Assembly: GCA_003385635.1 (NCBI GenBank)
Contig: QQUY01000001.1
Location: 2,519,001 to 2,583,000, forward strand
Direction of reading: 5' to 3'
Origin: Acidobacteriota bacterium
Lineage (GTDB): Bacteria > Acidobacteriota > Blastocatellia > Pyrinomonadales > Pyrinomonadaceae
Length of the DNA: 64,000 nucleotides
A program made the position numbers and the translations under genes. Below, in pieces: positions 25,805 to 34,899 of this stretch (its first letter is position 1; each line of letters opens with the position of its first letter). The notes below the pieces were generated by a model. That model was not told the DNA's origin. It searched no databases and worked only from the letters and a program-made list of their open reading frames with translations.

Positions 25805-27199
25805 TTAATTCGCAAGGCTGTCGATGATTTTGTCCCGGAGTGCGTTTGCATCCCTTCTTATAGCGGTTTCGTTGAGTGTCAGCAAGCGGCGGTCCTGCAT
25901 GATAAGCCTGCCGTGGATGATCACCGTTTCAACATCGGAAGCCTTCGTCGCGTAAACGAGGTGAGAAAAGATGTTGTAGAGGGGCGTTTGGTGAAGCGAG
26001 TCAAGTCCGATAATCACGATATCGGCAAGTTTTCCTTCTTCAAGCGAGCCTACTTTGTCTGAAAGATGAAGCGCACGAGCACCTCCGATCGTCGCCATTG
26101 TAAACGCCTGTTCGGCAGAAACCACTTTCGGATCGCCCGATGTGATCTTATGGAGCTTTGCCGCGGTATCCATCTCTTCCCACAAACTGAGGTCGTTATT
26201 GGACGCCGGACCGTCGGTTCCGAGGCCCAGGTTAAGGCTCTTTGCCAGCATTGAAGGAACGGGAGCGACTCCGGCGGCGAGCTTCATATTCGACTGAGGA
26301 TTGTGCGCGACTCCCACGCCGGCCCTCTTCAGCACATCGATCTCTTCGTCATTTACCTTGATGACGTGCGCGGCTATCGTCTGGCCTTCGAACAATCCGA
26401 TCTTGTTCACGTACTCGACCGGCCGCATGTTCTTGTTCTCGCGAACGTAATCCACTTCCGTCTGCGCTTCCGCGAGATGGATGACGAGCGGAACACCGAT
26501 TTCATTTGCAAGCTTGCGAGTCGCTTTCAGATGCTCTTCCGAGACCGTGTACGGAGCGTGCGGTGCGATCGCTGGAGTGATCAAGACGTTTCCTTTCCAT
26601 TTCTTCGCATACTTCTCGCTGTATGCCATCGCTTCTTCCCACGTCTTGTTGTCGGGTGCTGGAAAATCGATGAGCGTTTCGCCGAGAACCCCCCGGACGC
26701 CTGCCTTTTCAGTCTCTTCGGCGATGACATCCTCGAAGTAGTACATGTCGCAGAAAGTCGTCGTGCCGCCGCGAATCAGCTCTGCGAGGCCGAGGCGTGT
26801 TCCGATCCGGACCATCTTTTCATCGACATTCTTTGCTTCGGCCGGGAAGATATACTTCGTAAGCCACTCCTGGAGGTCCAGATCGTCCGCGATCCCCCGG
26901 AAGACCGTCATCGGGATGTGGGTGTGAGTGTTGATCAGGCCCGGAATTACTGCCTTCCCTTCTGCATTGATCTTTGTCTTGCCCGAGAATGCTTTTGACA
27001 CGTTCGCTGATGACCCGACAGCGACGATCTTTCCTTTGTCGATGGCGACCGCGCCATCCTTGATCACGCGCATCTCCCCATCCATCGTAACGACGGTCCC
27101 GCCGACGATCAGGATCTCGACGTTCTTCTTTTGCGGATATGCTGATAATACGAGAAGAAGGAGAAGGGCGGCTGCTGGGAAAGTACTTGTAATTCTCAT
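25805..27199 (-). CDS. Exported amidohydrolase, MtaD/SAH deaminase-like
   Basis: A 464-residue metal-dependent deaminase of the MtaD/TrzN group. Metal ligands and active-site residues are present: His92 and His94 in NTHTH, His in HLAEAQTEVDY, His in AAHVIKV, and Asp in GTDGPASNNDLSLWEEMD. The family deaminates 5'-methylthioadenosine, S-adenosylhomocysteine or related adenosines. Unusually, residues 1-22 form a signal peptide (AALLLLLVLSAYPQ), which places the enzyme outside the cytoplasm. It is the last gene of the nucleoside salvage cluster, 20 nt after cdd, so an extracytoplasmic step that converts adenosine derivatives before import is plausible. Confidence 0.82.
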   Translation of the reverse strand: MRITSTFPAAALLLLLVLSAYPQKKNVEILIVGGTVVTMDGEMRVIKDGAVAIDKGKIVAVGSSANVSKAFSGKTKINAEGKAVIPGLINTHTHIPMTVFRGIADDLDLQEWLTKYIFPAEAKNVDEKMVRIGTRLGLAELIRGGTTTFCDMYYFEDVIAEETEKAGVRGVLGETLIDFPAPDNKTWEEAMAYSEKYAKKWKGNVLITPAIAPHAPYTVSEEHLKATRKLANEIGVPLVIHLAEAQTEVDYVRENKNMRPVEYVNKIGLFEGQTIAAHVIKVNDEEIDVLKRAGVGVAHNPQSNMKLAAGVAPVPSMLAKSLNLGLGTDGPASNNDLSLWEEMDTAAKLHKITSGDPKVVSAEQAFTMATIGGARALHLSDKVGSLEEGKLADIVIIGLDSLHQTPLYNIFSHLVYATKASDVETVIIHGRLIMQDRRLLTLNETAIRRDANALRDKIIDSLAN

Positions 27200-27219
27200 G
27201 GTCGGTTATTGATCGGCGC

Positions 27220-27618
27220 TTAGTCCAGAAACGAGTCGTCGAAGGCCATCGGCAAGAGCTCCTTCATTTCAATGACCTCACGAAGTCCATGCAGATTCGC
27301 GAGATGCACATAAACGTTGCCGCAATTCTCCCAGATCACCTGACGGCAGGCTCCGCAAGGGGTCGTCAGCTTGTCTGTATCGGCAACGACCGCGATCGCT
27401 TCGAATGCGTCCGCTCCTTCAGACACTGCTTTGAAGATAGCGACGCGCTCTGCACAAATTGTCAGGCCGTAGGATGAAGATTCAATATTGCATCCCTCGA
27501 AGATCTCACCGGTACTGGCGAGTACCGCGGCTCCGACCTTGAACTTCGAGTAAGGCGCGGAGGCTTTCTCTCGGGCGGCTAGAGCGGCGGCGATCATTTT
27601 TTCGGGATCAATATTCAC
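27220..27618 (-). CDS. cdd: Cytidine deaminase
   Basis: A 132-residue homotetrameric-type cytidine deaminase that converts cytidine or deoxycytidine to the uridine form. The zinc site has Cys55 and catalytic Glu57 in CAE, plus Cys88 and Cys91 in PCGAC. The substrate loop FKVGAAVL and GCNIE are present. It is in the nucleoside operon, separated from udk by a 12-unit heptamer array, and 20 nt before the exported deaminase gene. Confidence 0.95.
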   Translation of the reverse strand: MNIDPEKMIAAALAAREKASAPYSKFKVGAAVLASTGEIFEGCNIESSSYGLTICAERVAIFKAVSEGADAFEAIAVVADTDKLTTPCGACRQVIWENCGNVYVHLANLHGLREVIEMKELLPMAFDDSFLD

Positions 27619-27625
27619 GCTTCAC

Positions 27626-27753
27626 CAGTTCCGAGTTCCGAGTTCCAAGAAGACTATAGAAGATATCTGACTTCTGACTTCTGACTTCTGACTCCTGACT
27701 TCTGACTTCTGACTCCTGACTTCTGACTCCTGACTTCAGACTCCTGACTTCTC
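27626..27753. repeat. TTCTGAC heptanucleotide array (12 units) at the udk 3' end
   Basis: Twelve uninterrupted 7-nt units (tctgact, with variants cctgact and tcagact) occupy 27666-27749. They are preceded by a gttccga/gttccaa heptamer pair at 27628-27648. The udk stop codon (27736-27738) is inside unit 11, so the array encodes the last residues of uridine kinase. Confidence 0.95.
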
Positions 27754-28362
27754 AGAAGATCGCAGCTGTTCCCTGATCAAACCACACAAGAGCTCGATCG
27801 TAATGCCGATCTGAGTTCCCTCGGGAATTATGATGTCGGCTTGACGCTTCGAAGGTTCGACAAACTCGTAATGCATCGGCCGGATGGTTTCTTCGTATTG
27901 ATGCAGCGTCTGCTCCAACGTTCTTCCCCGCTCTTCCATATCACGCCTGATCCTGCGCACAAGCCGAATGTCGTCGGGGGTGTCGACAAACACCTTCAGA
28001 TCAAGGAATTCCAGCAATCTGGGGATATTGAAGATCAGGATGCCTTCGACGATCGTGACCGTTCTGGGCTCGAGCCTTTGCGAATTCGGCATTCGCGTAT
28101 GGGTCGTAAAATCGTACTGCGGAACCTCGACCGGATATCCGTCTATCAGACGCTTCAAATGATTGATCATCAGGTCGTTATCGACAGCGTCCGGATGATC
28201 GAAATTCGCCTGCCTGCGGTCGTCCAGCGGCATGTCGGCCAGATTCCGGTAATATGAATCCTGTTCGATCAGGTTGACGTTCTCTGGGCCGACCGAACCG
28301 ACGATCTTGTTGGCGATCGTCGTCTTCCCCGAGCCCGTTCCTCCACAAATGCCGATAATCAT
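27736..28362 (-). CDS. udk: Uridine kinase
   Basis: A 208-residue uridine/cytidine kinase that phosphorylates uridine or cytidine to the monophosphate. The P-loop is GGTGSGKTT at 7-15. Substrate motifs include EQDSYYRN, FDHPDAVD and YDFTTHTR, and VEGILIF is typical of the family. It starts 10 nt after the purine nucleoside phosphorylase stop. The terminal EKSGV and the stop codon are encoded by the heptamer array. Confidence 0.95.
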   Translation of the reverse strand: MIIGICGGTGSGKTTIANKIVGSVGPENVNLIEQDSYYRNLADMPLDDRRQANFDHPDAVDNDLMINHLKRLIDGYPVEVPQYDFTTHTRMPNSQRLEPRTVTIVEGILIFNIPRLLEFLDLKVFVDTPDDIRLVRRIRRDMEERGRTLEQTLHQYEETIRPMHYEFVEPSKRQADIIIPEGTQIGITIELLCGLIREQLRSSEKSGV

Positions 28363-28372
28363 CTATTAAGCC

Positions 28373-29302
28373 TTAACCTGCTCTGGCCGTGGATGCATCC
28401 TCAGCCCTTCCCTCTTCCCCGAGGCGTTTCAGTATGCGATGAAGCAGTTTCTGAAACACTTTCGCGACCTTGTCTCCGGCCTCCATCACCTCGCTGTGAT
28501 CTATCTCTTCACCGGTAATGCCCGCCGCGAGATTTGAAATACAGGAGATCCCAAGGACGCGCATTCCCTGGTGTCGTGCAGTTATTGCTTCGGGGACCGT
28601 GCTCATACCGACCGCCGTTGCGCCAAGTTGGCGATACATACGGATCTCAGATGGAGTCTCATAGTTCGGTCCGCTCAACGCGCAGTAGACGCCTCGCCGC
28701 AGCAGGGTCTTCACTTTCTTCGTTTTGCCCTTTTTGTATCGCTTCTCGGCAATTGCCGCAGCTTCTTCCTTGGCGATCTCCTGCAAGCGTATGTCGTAGA
28801 CGTGGGTCATATCCGGAAATCGAGGGCCGAATCTCTCGTCGTTCTGACCACGAAGCGGACTTACACCCATAAGATTGATGTGATCGCGGATCAGCATCAG
28901 TCTCCCGCGTTTGAAGGTGGTCAAGACACTCCCGGCGGCATTTGTAAGGATCACTGTTTCGATTCCAAGCAGCCCGAATACGCGCATCGGAAGCACGACG
29001 TCCGCGATATCGTAGCCTTCGTAATAATGAAAACGGCCTTGCTGTATTGCGACGGACACCTCGCCGATCTTGCCTATCACGAGTTGTCCGGCGTGGCCTT
29101 CGACCGTAGATTCCGGGAAATGAGGGATCTCGTCGTAGGGGATCACGACCGGATCCTCCACAGACTCGGCGAATCCGCCAAGTCCGCTACCAAGCACCAA
29201 TGCGACATCGATCTTTTGCGGATACCGCTCCTTGATGAATTCAGCCGCTTCCGCTGCCCTCTCGTATTGCATAAGCTCGTCTCCGGCTCTTGCCTCGGTC
29301 AC
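28373..29302 (-). CDS. Purine nucleoside phosphorylase (trimeric, PNP/MTAP type)
   Basis: A 309-residue phosphorylase that splits inosine, guanosine or related nucleosides with phosphate. Motifs: GSGLGGFAE, RFHYYEGY, NAAGSVLTTFKRGRLMLIRDHINLMG, SGPNYETPSE and GMSTVPEAI. A Lys-rich insert (KRYKKGKTKKVKTLL) breaks the middle and is not common in the family. The GTG at 29302 overlaps the permease TGA by 4 nt, suggesting coupling. An internal ATG at 29272 is an alternative start. Confidence 0.9.
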   Translation of the reverse strand: MTEARAGDELMQYERAAEAAEFIKERYPQKIDVALVLGSGLGGFAESVEDPVVIPYDEIPHFPESTVEGHAGQLVIGKIGEVSVAIQQGRFHYYEGYDIADVVLPMRVFGLLGIETVILTNAAGSVLTTFKRGRLMLIRDHINLMGVSPLRGQNDERFGPRFPDMTHVYDIRLQEIAKEEAAAIAEKRYKKGKTKKVKTLLRRGVYCALSGPNYETPSEIRMYRQLGATAVGMSTVPEAITARHQGMRVLGISCISNLAAGITGEEIDHSEVMEAGDKVAKVFQKLLHRILKRLGEEGRAEDASTARAG

Positions 29303-30216
29303 TTCTCCTTCGAATAGGGTATCCCCAGCGCCTTCGGTGCTCGGGACAGTCCTATGAAACCTGCTAGAACGATAATTGTAAGTACGTAGGGAATGATCTC
29401 GATAAACTGGACAGGTATCGGCTCACCCGATGGCAGCTTCGCCCACGGCGCCCCCTGAAGCTGGATTGCCAATGCTTCTGTAAACCCGAAGAACAAGCAC
29501 GCCACGAGTACATGAAATGGCCTCCATTTGGCGAGTATCAGGGCCGCCAGGGCGATAAAGCCCTTGCCCGCGCTCATACCTTTTGTGAAGAATGATGACT
29601 GACCGATCGCCATATATGCGCCGCCCGCCGCCGCAAGCACGCCGCTGAGAATTACACCCACGTAACGCATCCTCAGAACCTTAACTCCTGCGGCGTCCGC
29701 AGCTTCAGGATTCTCACCTACTGCTCTCAAACGCAATCCGAAAGGGGTTTTGAACAGGACGTACCACGCCAACGGGACCAGTAGGAACGCTAGAATCGAC
29801 GCCACGTTGAGCCTGAAGAACTCCGGCAGGAGATATTCTTTGGCGATCTGTTCTGTGGAACCGGCCGCGTCATAGATCGCACCCGAAAGAAGCGCCGGCA
29901 CCCCGAGCATAAGGATGTTGATGCCAAATCCTGCAACGACCTGATCCGCCTCGAATTTGATCACCGAGACGGCAAAAAGGGCGGCGAGGACTCCGCCGGC
30001 GATCAATGCGGTCAGGAAACCGACGTAGGGGTTGCTGAGTTCGTAAGTTACAACTGCCGCTGTGAACGCCCCTCCCAGCATTAGCCCTTCGAGCGCGATA
30101 TTGATCACGCCGGAACGCTCGGAGAACATTCCGCCGAGCGCGGCGAAGATCATCGGCGTCGCAAGTCGGATCGCCGAGAATATCAGTATGGTAGATGCCA
30201 GGAGAATATCTTCCAT
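29299..30216 (-). CDS. ABC transporter permease, nucleoside (BMP family), second subunit
   Basis: A 305-residue membrane protein of the BPD_transp_2 family with about eight to ten hydrophobic helices. It resembles NupC/YufQ of nucleoside ABC importers. The cytoplasmic loop AVGENPEAADAAGVKVLRMRYVGV is the ATPase-contact EAA-like region. Motifs such as SGVINIALEGLMLGGAF are shared by the group. It begins 16 nt after the first permease gene. No cognate ATPase or BMP lipoprotein gene is in the operon. Confidence 0.88.
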   Translation of the reverse strand: MEDILLASTILIFSAIRLATPMIFAALGGMFSERSGVINIALEGLMLGGAFTAAVVTYELSNPYVGFLTALIAGGVLAALFAVSVIKFEADQVVAGFGINILMLGVPALLSGAIYDAAGSTEQIAKEYLLPEFFRLNVASILAFLLVPLAWYVLFKTPFGLRLRAVGENPEAADAAGVKVLRMRYVGVILSGVLAAAGGAYMAIGQSSFFTKGMSAGKGFIALAALILAKWRPFHVLVACLFFGFTEALAIQLQGAPWAKLPSGEPIPVQFIEIIPYVLTIIVLAGFIGLSRAPKALGIPYSKEK

Positions 30217-30232
30217 CTAAAAGTACCGGGTA

Positions 30233-31309
30233 TTACTTTGAGAACTTCTGCATCGACGCAACGAACAGAATGATTATCGCCTGTAGAACCTCTACAAGGT
30301 CCTTGGAAATGTACTCCGTGAATGCATCAACAAAGATTCCGCCTCTCAAAAGCATTCCGAAGAAGATCGCGGCCAGCAGCACTCCGACCGGATGATTTCG
30401 CCCAAGAAGCGCAACGGCGATGCCCCAGAATCCCCATTCAGCCGAAAACCCGTGATAATAGTTGTGCCTGAATCCAAGAACTTCTCCGATCGCTACCATT
30501 CCTGCCAGAGAGCCGGAGATCGTCATCGCGATGATTATCTGTTTCTTCGGGGAAATCCCCCCGTACTCAGCAGCTGAAGGGTTCTCGCCTACCGCCCTAA
30601 GCTCGTATCCCCATTTAGTTTTCCAGAGGAACACATACATCGCCGCGCACATAACAAGTGCAAGAATGAATGCCACGTTGAGAGGAACGTCCTCGGGCAC
30701 GAACGGCAGGAAGGTGTGCAGCTGAGGAATCCAGGCCGAATCGCCGATCGGCACTGTCTGAAGGATCGGGTCGCCGGGTTCCTTGAAATAGTACTGGGTG
30801 AAATAACTGACAAGGGCGATCGCGATGAAGTTGAGCATGATCGTGTTGATCACTTCGTGCGAGCCGAACTTCGCCTTTAGATATCCCGGAATGAATCCCC
30901 AGAAGCTGCCCGCAATGACGGCCGCCGCGATACACATCGGCACAAGAATGAATGCCGGCAAACTTGCCCAAGACCAATCCTGTTGCACATCGCCAACGGT
31001 CACGATCGTGCCCCCGAACTTGATACCCACCCAGGCACAGGCAAATGCGGCGACATAGAGCTGTCCTTCGGCACCGATATTCAACAGTCCGCATCTGAAC
31101 GCGATCGCGACCGCAAGGCCGGTAAAGATCAGAGGAGTGGCGTAATGAAGCGTCTCGAAGATGCCTTTGGCCGAAATGAACGAGTTCTCGACCAGAAGCC
31201 TGAATGCTACAAACGGATTCTCGCCGATCAGCAGAATGATAATGCCGCCGATCACAAATGCCGCGGCTACGGCTATCAGCGGGTACAGTGCTTCACGAAC
31301 GATCTTCAT
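30233..31309 (-). CDS. ABC transporter permease, nucleoside (BMP family), first subunit
   Basis: A membrane protein of about 358 residues, related to NupB/YufP. The ATG at 31309 is preferred to a TTG at 31318. It has multiple TM helices, GLLNIGAEGQLYVAAFACAW, and the ATPase-contact loop LRAVGENPSAAEYGGISPKKQI. It is the first gene of a six-gene minus-strand operon: permease, permease, phosphorylase, uridine kinase, cytidine deaminase, deaminase. Its promoter must lie in the 270-nt gap shared with the divergent hsp20 gene. Confidence 0.88.
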   Translation of the reverse strand: MKIVREALYPLIAVAAAFVIGGIIILLIGENPFVAFRLLVENSFISAKGIFETLHYATPLIFTGLAVAIAFRCGLLNIGAEGQLYVAAFACAWVGIKFGGTIVTVGDVQQDWSWASLPAFILVPMCIAAAVIAGSFWGFIPGYLKAKFGSHEVINTIMLNFIAIALVSYFTQYYFKEPGDPILQTVPIGDSAWIPQLHTFLPFVPEDVPLNVAFILALVMCAAMYVFLWKTKWGYELRAVGENPSAAEYGGISPKKQIIIAMTISGSLAGMVAIGEVLGFRHNYYHGFSAEWGFWGIAVALLGRNHPVGVLLAAIFFGMLLRGGIFVDAFTEYISKDLVEVLQAIIILFVASMQKFSK

Positions 31310-31484
31310 TCCCAACAATAAGGACTAGCGATCTTCTGCCGGCACGAATTCCGGCACTAAGGGCTGAATTCTGGAGTTTTTCGGATTGATGCGCGCCAAA
31401 TATAACCTTTTTAACCTGTTTATGTCACCTTCTGAGCAAAGAAATATCGGGTAAATAGACCGATAATTCAGAATGATTTTAGAC

Positions 31485-31513
31485 TTGACAATCATACACT
31501 CAGGTTTTATTAT
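31485..31513 (+). promoter_or_regulatory. Sigma-70-type promoter of the small heat-shock gene
   Basis: A TTGACA at 31485-31490 is followed after exactly 17 nt by TATTAT at 31508-31513. Transcription would start near 31520, leaving a leader of about 64 nt. No CIRCE or HAIR-type inverted repeat was seen. The surrounding AT-rich text stands out from the coding regions. Confidence 0.8.
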
Positions 31514-31583
31514 GCAGTTATACTAAGCAATACGCTAAATATCATTTGAAAACCTAAAGAAATCGTTTAGGAGGAAAGAAAAA

Positions 31584-32084
31584 GTGAGTATCATCAAGTA
31601 TGACCCATTTCGCGAATTGAGAAGCCTTCAGGACGAAATGAATCGGCTGTTTATGACAAACGTCCCCCGCAGCGTCGCACAGGAAGACCTTGCGACGGGA
31701 GGTTGGTCGCCCAACGTAGACATTTACGAGAGCGAAAACGAGATCATTCTCGAAGCCGAGCTCCCCGGAATGAACAGGGAGGACTTTGAGGTCTCGATCG
31801 AAAACAACGTGATCACGTTGAAAGGCAAGCGCGAATTCGAAAAGAAGGAAGAAGGCGACAACTATCATAGAGTTGAGCGCTCTTACGGGGCGTTCACGCG
31901 CTCGTTCAGCCTTCCGAGGACCGTCTCAGCCGAGCACACGACCGCCGATTTTCGAAACGGAGTTCTTAAGGTCTCTTTACCAAAACGCGAGGAAGCCAAA
32001 TCGAGGCGCATCGAGGTAACCGGCGAAAGCGAGGACGGACAGGCGATAGACACGGAGGCCAGGACCGATTCCGCAAATGCCTGA
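31584..32084 (+). CDS. Small heat-shock protein, Hsp20/alpha-crystallin family
   Basis: A 166-residue ATP-independent holdase chaperone. The start is GTG, set by a strong AGGAGG at 31569-31574. The alpha-crystallin domain spans about 40-140 (WSPNVDIYESENEIILEAELPGM, ENNVITLKGKRE, GAFTRSFSLP), with the conserved A-x-x-x-n-GVLKVSLPK near the end. The C-terminal I-x-I motif is weak (RRIEVTGE). It is the first gene of a heat-shock cluster with clpB and grpE and hands unfolded clients to ClpB/DnaK. Confidence 0.94.
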   Translation: MSIIKYDPFRELRSLQDEMNRLFMTNVPRSVAQEDLATGGWSPNVDIYESENEIILEAELPGMNREDFEVSIENNVITLKGKREFEKKEEGDNYHRVERSYGAFTRSFSLPRTVSAEHTTADFRNGVLKVSLPKREEAKSRRIEVTGESEDGQAIDTEARTDSANA

Positions 32085-32149
32085 TCGGCTCCAGGGTACA
32101 ACGCGAGCCGCCGCGAAACATCAGGCGGCTTGGCTTTGATTAAAGAGGC

Positions 32150-32179
32150 GGGCGGGTTTCAATACCTGCCCGTCTTTTT
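32150..32179 (+). terminator. Intrinsic terminator after hsp20
   Basis: An 8-bp stem (gggcgggt with acctgccc, one G-T pair, loop ttcaat) is followed by gtcttttt. It ends 10 nt before the clpB start, so clpB is either reached by read-through or has its leader occluded by the stem. A weaker agccgcc/ggcggct stem lies at 32106-32130. Confidence 0.75.
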
Positions 32180-32189
32180 GAGGCAATAA

Positions 32190-34784
32190 ATGAGATTCGA
32201 CAAATTTACAATCCGCGGCCAGGAGGCCGTCCAGCAGGCTATCGGAGTTGCTGAAAGGAACGAGAACCAGCAGGTAGAGCCAGAGCATCTGCTTGTCTCA
32301 ATGCTTGAACAGCAGGAAGGCGTGGTTAAGCCGATCCTGGGAAAGATCGGCGCCAAGCCCGAGAACATAGTTCCGGAACTGCAGGGCGCGATCAATTCGA
32401 TGCCGAAGGTCAAAGGCGGCCAACAGTTTTTCTCGACCCGCGTGAACGCCATCTTTCAGGACGCCCAGAAAGAAGCCGAGTCGATGGAGGACGAGTATGT
32501 ATCTACAGAGCATCTGCTGATGATGATCGCCGGTGAAAAAGACGGCGATGCCGGGCGGATCCTTCGGGAAAACGGGGTTTCAAAGGATGATGTCAGAAAG
32601 GTCGTCGAAGAGATGCGCGGCGGCTCAAGGATCACGGATCAGAATGCCGAAGAAAATTTTCAGGCGCTCGAGAAATACGCACAGGACCTGACCGACCTCG
32701 CCCGCAAGGGAAAGCTGGACCCGGTAATAGGCCGGGACGACGAGATCCGCAGGACGATCCAAATCCTCTCCAGAAGGCGAAAAAACAATCCCGTGCTTAT
32801 CGGGGAACCCGGGGTCGGAAAAACGGCCATCGTTGAAGGTCTCGCGCAGAGGATCGTTTCGGGAGACATTCCGGAAACGCTTAAGAACAAACGGCTCGTC
32901 GCTTTGGACCTCGGAGCTATGCTTGCAGGAGCGAAATACCGCGGCGAATTTGAAGACCGGCTGAAAGCCGTCCTGAAAGAGATCGAGCGCTCGAACGGCC
33001 AGATCATTCTTTTCATAGACGAGCTTCACACGCTTGTCGGTGCAGGAGCTTCGGAAGGCGCTATCGACGCCTCGAACATGCTCAAGCCCGCGCTTGCTCG
33101 CGGAACGCTCAAAGCAGTCGGTGCGACGACCCTGAACGAGTATCAGAAGTACATAGAAAAGGACGCCGCTCTGGAACGCCGGTTCCAGCAGGTTTATATC
33201 GCCGAACCGACCGTGGAAGATACGATCTCCATTCTTCGCGGCCTGAAAGAGAAATACGAGGTACACCACGGCGTAAGGATCACAGATTCTGCACTTATCT
33301 CCGCCGCAAACCTTTCGAACCGTTACATCGCGGACCGTTTTCTCCCCGACAAGGCGATAGACCTGATCGACGAAGCGGCCTCGCAGCTCAGGATCGAGAT
33401 CGATTCCCTTCCCCAGGAGATCGACGAGCTCGAGCGCGAGATACTTCAGCTTGAGATCGAAAAACAGGCGCTCGGCCAGGAAGACGATGAGAAGGCGAGG
33501 GAACATCTTTCCGATATAGAGCGCAGGATCGCCGATCTTCAGGAAAAGTCATCCGCTATGAAAGCGAAATGGCAGTCCGAGAAGGCGGAGATCGAGAAGA
33601 TGCGTACCGCAAAGACCGATCTCGAACAGGCAAAGCTCGAGCTCGAACAGGCACGCCAGAAGGGCGACCTGAACAGAGCCGCTGAGCTTCAATACGGCCG
33701 GATCCCGGAGCTTGAGAAACAGCTCGGCGAGGAGCAGGGCCGTCTTGAGGAACTTCAGCAGGACGGAGTGATGCTAAAGGAAGAGGTGGGCGAAGAGGAC
33801 ATCGCCGAGATCGTCGCGAAGTGGACGGGGATCCCCGTCTCCAAGATGCTGGAAGGCGAAATGCAGAAGCTTCTCAGGATGGAAGACAATCTCCGAAGGC
33901 GTGTCATCGGCCAGGATGAAGGGCTGCTCGCTGTAGCGAACGCCGTCCGGCGCTCGCGTGCCGGTCTTCAGGACCCGAACCGTCCGATCGGCTCGTTCAT
34001 TTTTCTGGGACCCACTGGTGTCGGAAAGACAGAAACGGCTCGTGCACTTGCAGAATTTCTCTTTGACGACGAACGGGCTCTTATCCGGCTAGATATGTCC
34101 GAGTATATGGAGAAGCACGCGGTCGCCCGGATGATCGGGGCTCCTCCCGGATATGTCGGTTATGAGGAAGGTGGCCAGCTTACAGAGTCCGTACGCAGAA
34201 GACCTTATTCGGTCGTGCTGTTCGACGAGATCGAAAAAGCGCACCCGGACGTCTTCAACATTCTTCTTCAGATCCTGGATGACGGCCGACTCACGGATTC
34301 GAAGGGCCGGACCGTGGACTTTAAGAACACGGTGCTGATAATGACGTCGAACCTTGGCTCTCGCGAGATCCAGAACGCCGGCCTGGCCGACACGCCGGTT
34401 AAAGAGGTAGTCACGGATGTGCTGAAGAACCACTTCAGACCCGAGTTCCTCAACCGGATCGACGACATCGTGGTATTCAGCCAGTTGGGCAAGGAACAAC
34501 TTGCCGACATCATCGATGTTCAGATCAGAAGGCTGCAGAAGCTCCTGGCGGATAAGGACCTTTCGATCATCCTCGAGGATTCTGCGAAAGACCTCCTGAT
34601 CGAAGAAGGATACGATCCCAATTTCGGGGCAAGGCCATTGAAGCGCGCGATCCAGTCGCTGATACAGAATCCTCTTGCCGTGAAATTGCTTGAGGGCGAG
34701 ATTCAGACTGGCCAGGCCGTCCGGGTATCGGCCAAAGACGGTGAGATGGTCTTTACACCGGAAACTGTGAGCGCTGCTGCGTAA
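32190..34784 (+). CDS. clpB: ATP-dependent disaggregase ClpB
   Basis: A full-length 864-residue ClpB. Clp_N repeats are at about 1-145. NBD1 has Walker A GEPGVGKT and Walker [10 protein letters not shown]. The M-domain coiled coil, about 400-530, is rich in Glu/Lys/Gln. NBD2 has [11 protein letters not shown] and [13 protein letters not shown]. The C-terminal D2-small domain follows ([12 protein letters not shown]). It threads aggregated proteins through its hexameric pore with DnaK/DnaJ/GrpE. GAGG lies 7 nt upstream of the ATG. Its neighbours hsp20 and grpE fit that role, although dnaK and dnaJ are not in the window. Confidence 0.97.
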   Translation: MRFDKFTIRGQEAVQQAIGVAERNENQQVEPEHLLVSMLEQQEGVVKPILGKIGAKPENIVPELQGAINSMPKVKGGQQFFSTRVNAIFQDAQKEAESMEDEYVSTEHLLMMIAGEKDGDAGRILRENGVSKDDVRKVVEEMRGGSRITDQNAEENFQALEKYAQDLTDLARKGKLDPVIGRDDEIRRTIQILSRRRKNNPVLIGEPGVGKTAIVEGLAQRIVSGDIPETLKNKRLVALDLGAMLAGAKYRGEFEDRLKAVLKEIERSNGQIILFIDELHTLVGAGASEGAIDASNMLKPALARGTLKAVGATTLNEYQKYIEKDAALERRFQQVYIAEPTVEDTISILRGLKEKYEVHHGVRITDSALISAANLSNRYIADRFLPDKAIDLIDEAASQLRIEIDSLPQEIDELEREILQLEIEKQALGQEDDEKAREHLSDIERRIADLQEKSSAMKAKWQSEKAEIEKMRTAKTDLEQAKLELEQARQKGDLNRAAELQYGRIPELEKQLGEEQGRLEELQQDGVMLKEEVGEEDIAEIVAKWTGIPVSKMLEGEMQKLLRMEDNLRRRVIGQDEGLLAVANAVRRSRAGLQDPNRPIGSFIFLGPTGVGKTETARALAEFLFDDERALIRLDMSEYMEKHAVARMIGAPPGYVGYEEGGQLTESVRRRPYSVVLFDEIEKAHPDVFNILLQILDDGRLTDSKGRTVDFKNTVLIMTSNLGSREIQNAGLADTPVKEVVTDVLKNHFRPEFLNRIDDIVVFSQLGKEQLADIIDVQIRRLQKLLADKDLSIILEDSAKDLLIEEGYDPNFGARPLKRAIQSLIQNPLAVKLLEGEIQTGQAVRVSAKDGEMVFTPETVSAAA

Positions 34785-34819
34785 CGCAGATCGCGAAGAA
34801 GTGAGGTAGTATAGCGTGG

Positions 34820-34851
34820 CGCCGCGATTGTCTGTTATCCTTTTCGCGGCG
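34820..34851 (+). terminator. Hairpin after clpB, possible terminator or leader stem
   Basis: A perfect 8-bp stem (cgccgcga, tcgcggcg) with a 16-nt loop is followed by an imperfect AT-rich run (tacgtattttac). It lies between clpB and grpE and may attenuate read-through. Confidence 0.5.
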
Positions 34852-34899
34852 TACGTATTTTACTGGCACAAGCCAGACGGGGATTTTTAACAAGTATTT

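Noticed and set aside
32625..33506. 293-codon open frame antisense to clpB
   Set aside because: It is a shadow of the clpB reading frame. The clpB protein is fully conserved across this stretch.
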